A stretch of 64,000 bases of DNA from an uncultured archaeon (GTDB lineage: Archaea > Thermoproteota > Bathyarchaeia > Bathyarchaeales > Bathycorpusculaceae): positions 1-64,000 of the forward strand of contig CALJDG010000024.1 of the NCBI GenBank assembly GCA_938023865.1. The letters are read 5' to 3'. The notes under the pieces are model-generated. The model was not told the origin of the DNA. It made no database searches and saw only the letters and a list, made by a program, of their open reading frames with translations. Positions 49,134 through 57,138 of this stretch are shown here, piece by piece (the stretch's first letter is position 1; every line of letters begins with the position of its first letter). A program made the translations under genes and the position numbers.

Positions 49134-52010
49134 TTGAAAGAACAGCCTAAAAACGCTTTTGACCTTCTAGTCAAGCCAGTTCGGCGGTTGATTGAGCAGA
49201 AGGGATTCTCTAAGCCAACAGAACCGCAGGAGAAGACTATCCCACTCATTCTTGAAAGAAAAAATGTTTTGCTCATTTCGCCCACAGCCACCGGCAAGAC
49301 TGAAGCTGCTTTCCTGCCAGTTTTAAGCATGCTCTTGCAGGATCCACATGCTCCAGGTATAAAAGTGCTTTACATCACACCTCTGAGGGCTTTAAACCGT
49401 GACATGCTGGAACGTCTCGAATGGTGGTGTAATAATTTAGATGTTAAGCTGGCTGTTAGGCACGGTGACACAGAAACCCGCGAACGGACAAGGCAGGCCA
49501 GGAGTCCACCAGATGTTTTAATAACGACGCCAGAGACTTTGCAGGCTATTTTAGTTGGCTGGATTATGAGGCAGCACCTCCAGCAGGTGCGCTGGGTAAT
49601 TATTGATGAAGTGCATGAGATGGCTGACAGCAAACGAGGGAGCCAGCTTGCCCTAAGCCTTGAAAGACTCCGGACGATTATTGGGAGAGACTTCCAAATA
49701 ATAGGTTTGTCAGCCACAATAGGCAGTCCTGAAAAAGTAGCTCAATTCCTTGTTGGAAGTGGTCGGCAAGTGGAGATTGTGCGGGTTCCAGTTGCAAGAA
49801 AAATGCATTTGAAAATACTCTTCCCGAAGCCTAAACCAGAAGATTTTGGGCTGGCTGAACAGCTTTACACTCACCCAGAAGTGGCAGCCAGGCTTAGGGT
49901 AATTCGCGACTACATAAGCCGCCACAGGTCGGTTCTTCTTTTCACAAATACAAGGGCTATATCAGAGGTTTTGGCAAGCCGCTTCAAAGTCTGGGACATA
50001 GACTTCCCAGTTTCCATACATCATGGTTCTTTGGCTAAGCCCTCCCGCATAGCAGCGGAGAGAGGTCTAAAAAACGGCGAGTTAAAGGGCTTGGTTTGCA
50101 CCAGCAGCCTAGAGCTTGGCATAGACGTTGGTCGCATAGACCTAGTAATACAATACATGAGTCCACGCCAAGTTACAAGGCTTATCCAGCGCGTTGGGAG
50201 AAGCGGCCACAGGATAGGGCATATAGCCGAAGGGATAATTGTTACAATGGACTCCGACGACACGTTGGAGGCTTTAGCCATAGCAAGGCGCGCCCTAAAA
50301 GAAGATTTAGAGCCGGTTGAAATTCCGCCAAAACCTTATGATGCATTAGCCCATCAAATTGCCGGACTACTCCTAAAACAGAAGAGGCTTGAGTTCAGTG
50401 AAATCCTAGAAATGTTTAGGAATGCTTATCCATACACCGGCCTGACAATGGAAGACATTGAAAAAATTCTTAGGTATATGCATGAGCGTTTCCCAAGGCT
50501 CGCATGGGTCTCCTTTGAAGACAAGGTGGTCCTAAAACCGCGCAGAACAAAGGCGCTCTTTGAATACTATTTCGACAATCTATCCATGATACCTGAAGAG
50601 AAACAGTACCTAGTGGTGGACGAGACAACAGACCAAGCCGTAGGAATTTTGGATGAAGCCTTCATGGCGGAGTATGGCAAGCCCGGCATAAAGTTTATAA
50701 TTCGTGGAAGCCCATGGCGAATCCTCCACATTTCAGGCGACAAGGTTTATGTAAAGCCTGTAGACGATCCAACAGGGGCGATTCCAAGCTGGATAGGCGA
50801 AGAAATTCCGGTGCCCTTTGAAGTAGCTCAAGAAGTCGGCTACATCCGTGGTTTTGTGGAAGCACTAACACGCAATGGCCAGCCACCGGAGGGGATAGCA
50901 ACTAAACTTAGCGAAAAATATCCAGCAGAAAAGGAAACAATTTTGGACGCCTTGGCTGAGACCGTTGAGCAGGTGGCTGCTGGGATTCCGGTGCCGACAG
51001 ATAAGCGAATAACCATTGAAGATTGGGAGGACTTCGTCATAGTCCATGTGCATTTTGGCTCCCTTACCAACAGGGCATTAGCCCAGCTTGCCGGGCAGTT
51101 GCTCTCAGAAAGGGTTGGTTATGGCATAGTGATTCAGCACGACCCATACCGCATATTTATACAGACGATGGGCGCTGCAGACGCGGACCAAATTGTTATG
51201 GTGTTTAATGAAATGGCATCAATGGACGAGCAAGCTGTTAGGGATGCTTTGAAAAGAGCTACCGTTAAAACTGGCATTTTTAAAAGGCGAATGATTCACG
51301 TAGCAAGACGCTTCGGCGCTTTGGAGAAATGGGCTGACTTCAGTAATGTAAGCCTCCAAAGACTTTTGAAAAGCTTCGAGGGAACCCCGATATTCGATGA
51401 AGCCCTAAAAGAAGTTTTTACAAAAGACCTGGACGTTGAAAAGCTTGTCCAAGTTCTTCAGAGAATTCGCGCTGGTCAGATGGAAATTGTTAAAGTTGAA
51501 ACCGGCGGAACAGCCACCCCAGTCGCTCGTGTTGGCATTGAACGGGTAAGCATGAAAACAGACCTTATCCCGCCTGAACGGATGCGAGCCGTGCTCATAG
51601 AATCCGCAAAGGCAAGATTGTTAAACGAAACATGCAGCATCATATGTACAAATTGTTGGAGTTATGCTGACATGACACGTGCTAAAGACTTGCCAGCAAA
51701 ACCAAAGTGTCCAAAATGTGGCTCTGAAGCAATTGGGCTTTTAAGAGTTGAAGAGGAGAAGATTCTTCCATTAGTTGAGAAGAAGGGTGAAAGGCTTTCC
51801 AAAAGCGAGGAAAAAATTCAGAGGCAAGCTATTCAAACAGCTCGTCTGATAGAAAAGTATGGCAAGGCGGCGGTAGTAGCCCTCTGTGCAAGAAAAGTTC
51901 AGCCATCTGACGTTAAAGAAGTTCTTGAAAAAGAAGACGCGTTGACTGATAGGTTTTATGAGCTTGTTTTAGAGGCTGAACGAAGAGCCATAAGCAAAAG
52001 ATTCTGGTAA
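49134..52010 (+). CDS. lhr: Lhr-type ATP-dependent superfamily 2 helicase
   Basis: 958 residues from TTG at 49134 (KEQPKNAFDLLVKPVRRLI). The frame is open to 48948, but that stretch is hydrophobic, antisense to the nitroreductase gene and contains a box A-like sequence, so it is rejected. Motifs are Q-like TEPQEKTIP, Walker A SPTATGKTEAA, DEVH box IIDEVHEM, SAT (GLSATIG) and the motif VI RLIQRVGRSGHR. The C-terminal DEAD/H-associated region ends in a zinc finger (CTNCWSYA, CPKCGSE). Lhr proteins unwind DNA and RNA-DNA hybrids in repair. Confidence 0.93.
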   Translation: MKEQPKNAFDLLVKPVRRLIEQKGFSKPTEPQEKTIPLILERKNVLLISPTATGKTEAAFLPVLSMLLQDPHAPGIKVLYITPLRALNRDMLERLEWWCNNLDVKLAVRHGDTETRERTRQARSPPDVLITTPETLQAILVGWIMRQHLQQVRWVIIDEVHEMADSKRGSQLALSLERLRTIIGRDFQIIGLSATIGSPEKVAQFLVGSGRQVEIVRVPVARKMHLKILFPKPKPEDFGLAEQLYTHPEVAARLRVIRDYISRHRSVLLFTNTRAISEVLASRFKVWDIDFPVSIHHGSLAKPSRIAAERGLKNGELKGLVCTSSLELGIDVGRIDLVIQYMSPRQVTRLIQRVGRSGHRIGHIAEGIIVTMDSDDTLEALAIARRALKEDLEPVEIPPKPYDALAHQIAGLLLKQKRLEFSEILEMFRNAYPYTGLTMEDIEKILRYMHERFPRLAWVSFEDKVVLKPRRTKALFEYYFDNLSMIPEEKQYLVVDETTDQAVGILDEAFMAEYGKPGIKFIIRGSPWRILHISGDKVYVKPVDDPTGAIPSWIGEEIPVPFEVAQEVGYIRGFVEALTRNGQPPEGIATKLSEKYPAEKETILDALAETVEQVAAGIPVPTDKRITIEDWEDFVIVHVHFGSLTNRALAQLAGQLLSERVGYGIVIQHDPYRIFIQTMGAADADQIVMVFNEMASMDEQAVRDALKRATVKTGIFKRRMIHVARRFGALEKWADFSNVSLQRLLKSFEGTPIFDEALKEVFTKDLDVEKLVQVLQRIRAGQMEIVKVETGGTATPVARVGIERVSMKTDLIPPERMRAVLIESAKARLLNETCSIICTNCWSYADMTRAKDLPAKPKCPKCGSEAIGLLRVEEEKILPLVEKKGERLSKSEEKIQRQAIQTARLIEKYGKAAVVALCARKVQPSDVKEVLEKEDALTDRFYELVLEAERRAISKRFW

Positions 52011-52101
52011 AAGTGCAAATAGACCTACAACAACTTTTAAATGGGAGACCACGTTAATCTGGATGAGTCGCCCTTCAGCAACTGTGGAGAGATAAAGAAG
52101 C

Positions 52102-52428
52102 TTGGAGATAAGCCGAAAAAAGCTCCGAGAAGAAGTTCTAAACAGAATAAAATATGTTAAAAACTGTGTTTTGGCAAGGGAATTATGCCTCCTAATCAGA
52201 ACGAACAGAGCAGTCCTAGAACCTAAAGACGTGCAGGAAATATGCCTTTACATTTCAGGCTTATGCAAGGAAGAAGGATGCGAAGAACCTAGCGAGCTTT
52301 GCCGCAAGGCGGCAGAAGCTATAGGAGCTAGGGATGAAGAGAAATATTTGGAACTATGCGCACAAAGCGCCATGAAATGTGGTGAATCTAGACGCCCAAC
52401 ACCTAAAAGGGCAACATACGTAGCCTAG
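52102..52428 (+). CDS. Cys-rich helical hypothetical protein
   Basis: 108 residues with eight cysteines spaced along a mostly helical sequence (YVKNCVLARELCLLI, EICLYISGLCKEEGCEE, ELCRKAAEA, LELCAQSAMKC). The start is TTG. The regular Cys spacing suggests two to three disulfides or metal sites. I do not recognise a family. The basic tail ends PKRATYVA. It lies between lhr and the methyltransferase gene on the same strand. Confidence 0.6.
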   Translation: MEISRKKLREEVLNRIKYVKNCVLARELCLLIRTNRAVLEPKDVQEICLYISGLCKEEGCEEPSELCRKAAEAIGARDEEKYLELCAQSAMKCGESRRPTPKRATYVA

Positions 52429-52473
52429 CAAAGAAGAAAATCTTTAAAAGAATAAAATATTGGTAAAACCAAG

Positions 52474-52965
52474 ATGGAGGCATGCCTACTGTTCATAGCC
52501 CCATATGTTCCAACACCACTTCCAGTCGTTCGTCACATGCTTATTTTAGCTCAGCTCAAACCCGGCGAAGTTTTCTTCGACTTAGGTGCAGGCGATGGAA
52601 GAACAGTAATAATGGCAGCTAAAGAGTTCGGTGCAAGGGCTGTAGGCATAGAATTACGCGAAGACCTTGCAAAAAGAGCCCTAGGCACGGTCTACGAAGA
52701 AGGTCTTCAAGACAGAGTAACTATAGTTAACGGCGACATGTTTAATGTCGACCTCTCATCGGCTGACGTTGTATTTTTATACTTAACCACAAGCGCCAAT
52801 GAAAAGATAAAACCAAAACTTGAAGCTGAACTTAAACCTGGAGCTCGCGTTGTCTCCCATGACTACGAAATTGTTGGTTGGAGACCGTTTAAAGTGGAAA
52901 ATGTCTGCGAAAACCCCAAACTTGGATACCCATCCCATACAATATACCTATACAAGAAAGTTTAA
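52474..52965 (+). CDS. aKMT-like protein-lysine methyltransferase
   Basis: 163-residue Rossmann-type SAM methyltransferase. It has APYVPTPLPVVRHML at the start, motif I FFDLGAGDGRTVI, the acidic end of strand 2 (VGIELRED), NGDMFNVDLSSADVVFLYL and SHDYEIVGW. Length and pattern match the archaeal lysine methyltransferase aKMT, a broad-specificity enzyme that methylates surface lysines of many proteins in Sulfolobales. The assignment is from sequence pattern only. Confidence 0.82.
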   Translation: MEACLLFIAPYVPTPLPVVRHMLILAQLKPGEVFFDLGAGDGRTVIMAAKEFGARAVGIELREDLAKRALGTVYEEGLQDRVTIVNGDMFNVDLSSADVVFLYLTTSANEKIKPKLEAELKPGARVVSHDYEIVGWRPFKVENVCENPKLGYPSHTIYLYKKV

Positions 52966-53106
52966 GCTTCCAAAAGAAAAGAACAAGAGGCACGCCCAAA
53001 AATGGGGGCTAACTATGGATTAGTGAAGAATATTGCTAAAAAACTTTAAGCTTATCATGTGGCGAAAGAAAAATAAACTTTTATCCAAGAATTAATTTCA
53101 AGATTT

Positions 53107-53655
53107 TTGAAAAATAATGCAGGTTTAAGGGCAAAGAATATGCTGTTCGTTCCATGGCAGTACATTGCAGATTGGAGATGTAACACTTGCGGCTTGTGCT
53201 GCAAAGCTTACAGTGTGGTCCTTAACTTTCAAGAATGGCTAAAAATAATAAAAAATTATGGTGTAGAAACGACAGTTTCAGGCTTCAACAAGCTATACTT
53301 GCGAAGAAAAAGCGACGGCTCATGTATGTTCCTCTACAAAGTAGCGGACATGCAATTATGTGGGCTCCAGCATATGAAGCCTGCGGCATGTAAACTTTGG
53401 CCCTTCAAAATTTTGGAGCACCCAAAATTTGGGTACGCTAAAGAGGCCTTATACGCTTTTGGTGGGAAAGCCTTATACATATATGCTGATTCAGCATGTA
53501 CAGGACTAATCTACGGGAGGCCAACATGGGAGTTTACAAATCAAACCATAAAAGAGTTCATCGAAATCGCTATTGGAATACGCAGTGATCAGAAGCGAAG
53601 CAAAGCTAGCATCGATTTTATCCAACAATATCCTTCAGTAAGGCGACTTTTCTAA
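53107..53655 (+). CDS. YkgJ-family cysteine cluster protein (second copy)
   Basis: 182 residues from TTG, or 171 from the ATG at 53140. The YkgJ cluster is clear: WRCNTCGLCCKAYSV, then DGSCMFLY, QLCGLQHMKPAACKLWPF, with a further Cys at SACTGLIYG. It would bind zinc or an Fe-S cluster. It is more like the standard YkgJ type than the one at 47891. It stands alone between the methyltransferase and the ArsR-type operon. Confidence 0.85.
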   Translation: MKNNAGLRAKNMLFVPWQYIADWRCNTCGLCCKAYSVVLNFQEWLKIIKNYGVETTVSGFNKLYLRRKSDGSCMFLYKVADMQLCGLQHMKPAACKLWPFKILEHPKFGYAKEALYAFGGKALYIYADSACTGLIYGRPTWEFTNQTIKEFIEIAIGIRSDQKRSKASIDFIQQYPSVRRLF

Positions 53656-53680
53656 ATGCGATATTTTGTTGCGTGGATAA

Positions 53681-53710
53681 CTTATATATCAAAAAAAGTT
53701 TATATATAAG
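53681..53710. promoter_or_regulatory. Inverted repeat over the promoter of the ArsR-bactofilin operon
   Basis: CTTATATAT (53681-53689) and ATATATAAG (53702-53710) are inverted copies separated by 12 bases. The second arm is also the TATA box, about 26 bases before the expected transcription start near 53730. Binding of the winged-helix protein encoded by the first gene would mask the TATA box. It is AT-rich, so chance is possible. Confidence 0.4.
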
Positions 53711-53741
53711 AAATTGTTTACATAATTAGAGGAGAGCTGTT

Positions 53742-54059
53742 TTGAATGAAGATGCAAGCGAGCAGATGGTGAAGAAATTGAAAGCCTTAGCAAACCCTTT
53801 AAGATTAAAAATGATAGCATCTTTATGTGAAAAGCCAAAAAGTGTTTACACATTAGCTAAGGAACTAAATCTTCCGTATCCACTAGCCCACCTACATCTT
53901 AACGGACTTAAAAAGCTTGGACTGGTTGAGGAAGTTAGAGAAGAAAAGAAAAAGGAAGGACTTCCACCTGTTAAATACTATGCGCCAACCGATTTTAAAT
54001 TAGTTTTAACCCCCAAGGAAATTGAGGAGCTTTTCAAAAAGATAACGGAGGCGAAATGA
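53742..54059 (+). CDS. ArsR-type winged-helix transcription regulator
   Basis: 105 residues with the ArsR-like fold: VKKLKALANPLRLKMIASL, then KSVYTLAKELNLPYPLAHLH as recognition region, LKKLGLVEEV and a wing. No metal-binding cysteines are seen, so it does not sense thiophilic metals. The TTG start has GGAGAG 5 bases upstream. It is the first gene of an operon with a membrane protein, a microprotein and a bactofilin-like protein; a parallel is the regulator-plus-bactofilin units in some bacteria. Confidence 0.88.
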   Translation: MNEDASEQMVKKLKALANPLRLKMIASLCEKPKSVYTLAKELNLPYPLAHLHLNGLKKLGLVEEVREEKKKEGLPPVKYYAPTDFKLVLTPKEIEELFKKITEAK

Positions 54060-54389
54060 ATGGCTAGGGCTTCCATTTTAATAGCTCTTACAATAATACT
54101 CCTCGGCTTTGGAGTGCCAGCAATTTCAATATGCTCTTCTGTATTTTACGGCTTTAATGTTATAGTTGCAGGGTTGGTGGCGATATTCGCGCTGATAGTC
54201 GCTGGTGTCCTCGTCATAGTGGGGTTGGCGATGGGCTCTGAAGAATTACCTTCCGCGAAAATTAAGCCGTCAGAAATGGAAAAGTTGAATTTTATGCGCG
54301 CCCATCAAAGAGCAACATTAGAGGAGTTGGATGAAATTATTGTTATACTTAGGGAAATTAGAGACGTGTTAAAGGCTGCACAAGAATAA
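54060..54389 (+). CDS. Membrane protein with C-terminal amphipathic helix
   Basis: 109 residues starting directly after the regulator's TGA. Two membrane helices (ASILIALTIILLGFGVPAIS and FNVIVAGLVAIFALIVAGVLVIVG) are followed by a cytosolic part that ends in the helix TLEELDEIIVILREIRDVLK. A similar helix makes up the next, 44-residue protein, so the two may pair. Probably the membrane anchor of the bactofilin-like polymer (inference). Confidence 0.75.
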   Translation: MARASILIALTIILLGFGVPAISICSSVFYGFNVIVAGLVAIFALIVAGVLVIVGLAMGSEELPSAKIKPSEMEKLNFMRAHQRATLEELDEIIVILREIRDVLKAAQE

Positions 54390-54402
54390 TGGAGGAAATT
54401 AG

Positions 54403-54537
54403 ATGACGAAGGAGTTGAAGTATGTAAAATTTTCTGATGAGGATGTTGTAAGAGAAACCGAAAAGCGCCTTAAAGAAATGAAGGCCCTTCTCATTGAAAT
54501 CCGCGATCTGTTGAAGGTGACCGGAGGATTTGAATAA
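54403..54537 (+). CDS. 44-residue microprotein, amphipathic helix
   Basis: ATG at 54403 with GGAGG 7 bases upstream, an excellent ribosome binding site, and TAA at 54535-54537. The product is almost all one charged helix (ETEKRLKEMKALLIEIRDLL), similar to the end of the preceding membrane protein (EELDEIIVILREIRDVL). It lies 13 bases after that gene and 6 bases before the bactofilin-like gene. The strong site and tight packing support a real small gene. Confidence 0.78.
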   Translation: MTKELKYVKFSDEDVVRETEKRLKEMKALLIEIRDLLKVTGGFE

Positions 54538-54543
54538 GGAGGG

Positions 54544-55398
54544 ATGAATTTGAGCGGTGAAGAAATAATGCGTAAATACGAAAAGGAACTCCGTCGGGTG
54601 AATGTCCCGACAACTCATGTTAGTGGTTCTGGGAAAGTTCACATCGATGGTGTTGGTGATATTCAGATATCTGGCTCAGGTTTTGTTTCTCCGCAGGAAA
54701 TAAAAATCAGCGGAAGTGGACGGCTGCCAGCTGGGTTAAAAACTGAAAAATTGAAGTGCGCCGGAAGTGTTTCTATAGAAGGGGATATAGAGGCTGAGGA
54801 AATGGACTTCTCGGGTTCAGCTTCTATCGCAGGCAGCGTCAAAGCTAAAAGTGTATCAGCCTCTGGGAGCTTCTTGGTGGATGGTGATGTGCAAGGTTCA
54901 TCGTTTAGAGTGGCTGGTTCTTGCAGAGTTGAAAGCGCAATTGAATTGGAAAATGCTTTGCATGTTTTCGGTTCATTCAGGGTGTCAGGTGATGTTAGAG
55001 CTGGAAAGTATACGGAACTCCGTGGGAAATTCGACATTGGTGGTAAAATAGTAACTCAGGATTTTAAGGCTGAGTTAGATAGGCATGAATCTTATGCACA
55101 TGGTGGAATTGAAGCGGAGAACGTTGACATTAAAAAGAGGGGCATTGAAGGCATAGTGATTTTTGGAATACCGATTTTTGGTATACTTTCGCGCTACGGA
55201 AAATTGTACACCAGCGATGTTATAGCCAAAGAAAAAGTTTACTTGGAAAATGTTTGCTGCGAGAATGTCATTGGAAGAGATGTAAACATAGGTGAAGGTT
55301 GCATCGTTAAAGGAAGCGTTAAGTACTCAAATACCATATCTGTTCATCAAAAAGCAAAACTCGCGAGTCCTCCAGAGAAAATAGACTTGAAAGGGTGA
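54544..55398 (+). CDS. Bactofilin-like polymer-forming protein
   Basis: 284 residues. After a short helical start come repeated beta-helix turns (HVSGSGKVHIDGVGDIQISG, KISGSGRLPAG, FSGSASIAGSVKAKSVSASG, VAGSCRVESAIEL), the pattern of bactofilin/polymer-forming cytoskeletal proteins, with a second block near the C-terminus (VIGRDVNIGEGCIVKGSVKY). Such proteins assemble into filaments without nucleotides. ATG at 54544 abuts its GGAGGG site, so TTG at 54550 (7 bases from it) may be the true start. Confidence 0.85.
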   Translation: MNLSGEEIMRKYEKELRRVNVPTTHVSGSGKVHIDGVGDIQISGSGFVSPQEIKISGSGRLPAGLKTEKLKCAGSVSIEGDIEAEEMDFSGSASIAGSVKAKSVSASGSFLVDGDVQGSSFRVAGSCRVESAIELENALHVFGSFRVSGDVRAGKYTELRGKFDIGGKIVTQDFKAELDRHESYAHGGIEAENVDIKKRGIEGIVIFGIPIFGILSRYGKLYTSDVIAKEKVYLENVCCENVIGRDVNIGEGCIVKGSVKYSNTISVHQKAKLASPPEKIDLKG

Positions 55399-55479
55399 AC
55401 ACGTATCCTTTTACTTATGCCCGCGTTTTTTAATCTATGATCCATTTTAAGAAGTAATCAAGACATGTGAGGACACTTT

Positions 55480-56391
55480 ATGGAAGCTGTAAAATCCATA
55501 GACCTTCGAAAAACATATCATGGAAAGGAGACCATCGACGCATTAAAGGGCATTAATATATTCATCAAAAAAGGTGAGCTTTTTACCTTATTAGGCCCTA
55601 ATGGGGCTGGAAAAACCACCTTTTTGAGGATTATTTCTACGCAGTTGCTGCCAACCAGTGGCGAAGCCTATGTTTTAGGTTTTAACGTTCTAGGGGAAGC
55701 TGAAAAAGTGCGGGAGCACATAGCTGTTGTCCCCCAGGATGTTGCCACTTACGGTAATTTTACGCCTTGGGAGTACTGCTACTATTTTTCGCTGCTTCGC
55801 GGCATGACCAAGCAGAAAGCAAAAGAAATGTCTGAGAAAGCATTAAAAGCTGTTGAATTGTGGGAACTGCGAAATCGAACGTGTGCTACGCTTTCTGGTG
55901 GCGAAAAGAAGAGGGCGATAATTGCGTCTGTTTTAGCTTCAGACGCTGAGGTTTTGATGTTGGATGAGCCTACAAGCGGTTTAGACGCTGTTGCACGAAG
56001 AAAAGTTTGGACTGTTTTAAGGGAGATGGTTGAACAGGATAAAACTATAATTTTAACAACTCACATAATGGAGGAGGCGGAGATGGTTTCTGACAGACTA
56101 GCCATAATTAATAGGGGTGAATTAATAGCGCAGGGAACGGTTGAGGAAATAAAAGGCCTAGTAAAGGAAAGGTTTAGGGTTGTGGTTGAAGGTAACTTTG
56201 AAGCTTTAGAAAAATTCGTAAATATCCATTCGACAGTAGCTTTTGGCAGTAAACGAGTAATTTACGTTGACGATGGAGAAGAAGCTATAGAGTTTGTTAG
56301 AAAAGCCTTAAAAAATGGGCTCAGAGCCGAAACCTCGCCCATCACTCTTGAAGATGTGTTTGTGAAACTTGTTGGAGGGGAGTTTGAATGA
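55480..56391 (+). CDS. ABC transporter ATP-binding protein
   Basis: 303 residues with Walker A GPNGAGKT, signature LSGGEKKR, Walker B VLMLDEPTSGLD and switch His in LTTHIM. It has the longer C-terminal extension of drug/polysaccharide exporter ATPases. The permease gene overlaps its end by 4 bases. It stands 81 bases after the bactofilin-like gene in the same direction, with a possible separate promoter. The substrate is unknown. Confidence 0.93.
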   Translation: MEAVKSIDLRKTYHGKETIDALKGINIFIKKGELFTLLGPNGAGKTTFLRIISTQLLPTSGEAYVLGFNVLGEAEKVREHIAVVPQDVATYGNFTPWEYCYYFSLLRGMTKQKAKEMSEKALKAVELWELRNRTCATLSGGEKKRAIIASVLASDAEVLMLDEPTSGLDAVARRKVWTVLREMVEQDKTIILTTHIMEEAEMVSDRLAIINRGELIAQGTVEEIKGLVKERFRVVVEGNFEALEKFVNIHSTVAFGSKRVIYVDDGEEAIEFVRKALKNGLRAETSPITLEDVFVKLVGGEFE

Positions 56392-57131
56392 ATCTTAGAA
56401 AAATGTTTAGAGATGCTGTCATAATCGCTGCTTTGAAGGCTATTCCCGACCTAAAACGCCAACCATTAATATTGATGGTTATGGGCTTGATAAGTGGTAT
56501 TCCGCTTTTCTTCATGCTTGTCTTCGGAGGGCAGATAAGCTATGGCTTAATAGGCGCCATGATATCAGCTGTTGGATTTATTGGCATAGCCTCAGCTATA
56601 CAAGATATAACGTGGGATAGATATGTGAAAATTAGGGAAATGATTGTTGCAATGCCAGTCCACCCAATTTCATACATGGTTGGAGCAGCATTAGCCCCTT
56701 TAATATTCTCATGTCCAGGGATTGTTTTCTTTATGGCGTTGGCGATTTGGCTTGGTTTTATACCCATACATGTTTTGGGATGGATTGTTGCAGTTTTACT
56801 TTTATGCTGGGCTGTTTTAAGCTGCATTGGGTTTGTTATATCAACATATATGCGGAGGGCAAGCGTATACACTTTGAATAACTTGTCTAACATTCTTGGA
56901 ATAGGCTTAATTTTTCTTCCACCAGTCTATTATCCCGAAGAAATATTAGGTGAATTAAGCTGGATAGCAATTGCGTTTCCAACGTCCAATGCTGCGGGAC
57001 TTGTAAGGGCTTATTCTGGTCTTGCTGTTTTTTCGCAAGAAAGGGTTTTAATCCGTTGGGTTGTCCTCTTGATAACAATGGTTGTTTCTGTCTTATTCGT
57101 TGTTTTTAAAGCTAAATGGCGAGAAGCTTAA
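56388..57131 (+). CDS. ABC-2 type exporter permease
   Basis: 247 residues with six membrane helices (for example PLILMVMGLISGIPLFFMLVF, LIFSCPGIVFFMALAIWLGF, WVVLLITMVVSVLFVVF) and the middle DITWDRYVKIREMIVAMPVHP segment of ABC-2 permeases. Translationally coupled to the ATPase upstream (ATGA overlap). It converges with the DNA ligase gene, 7 bases apart. Confidence 0.86.
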   Translation: MNLRKMFRDAVIIAALKAIPDLKRQPLILMVMGLISGIPLFFMLVFGGQISYGLIGAMISAVGFIGIASAIQDITWDRYVKIREMIVAMPVHPISYMVGAALAPLIFSCPGIVFFMALAIWLGFIPIHVLGWIVAVLLLCWAVLSCIGFVISTYMRRASVYTLNNLSNILGIGLIFLPPVYYPEEILGELSWIAIAFPTSNAAGLVRAYSGLAVFSQERVLIRWVVLLITMVVSVLFVVFKAKWREA

Positions 57132-57138
57132 CGAGATT

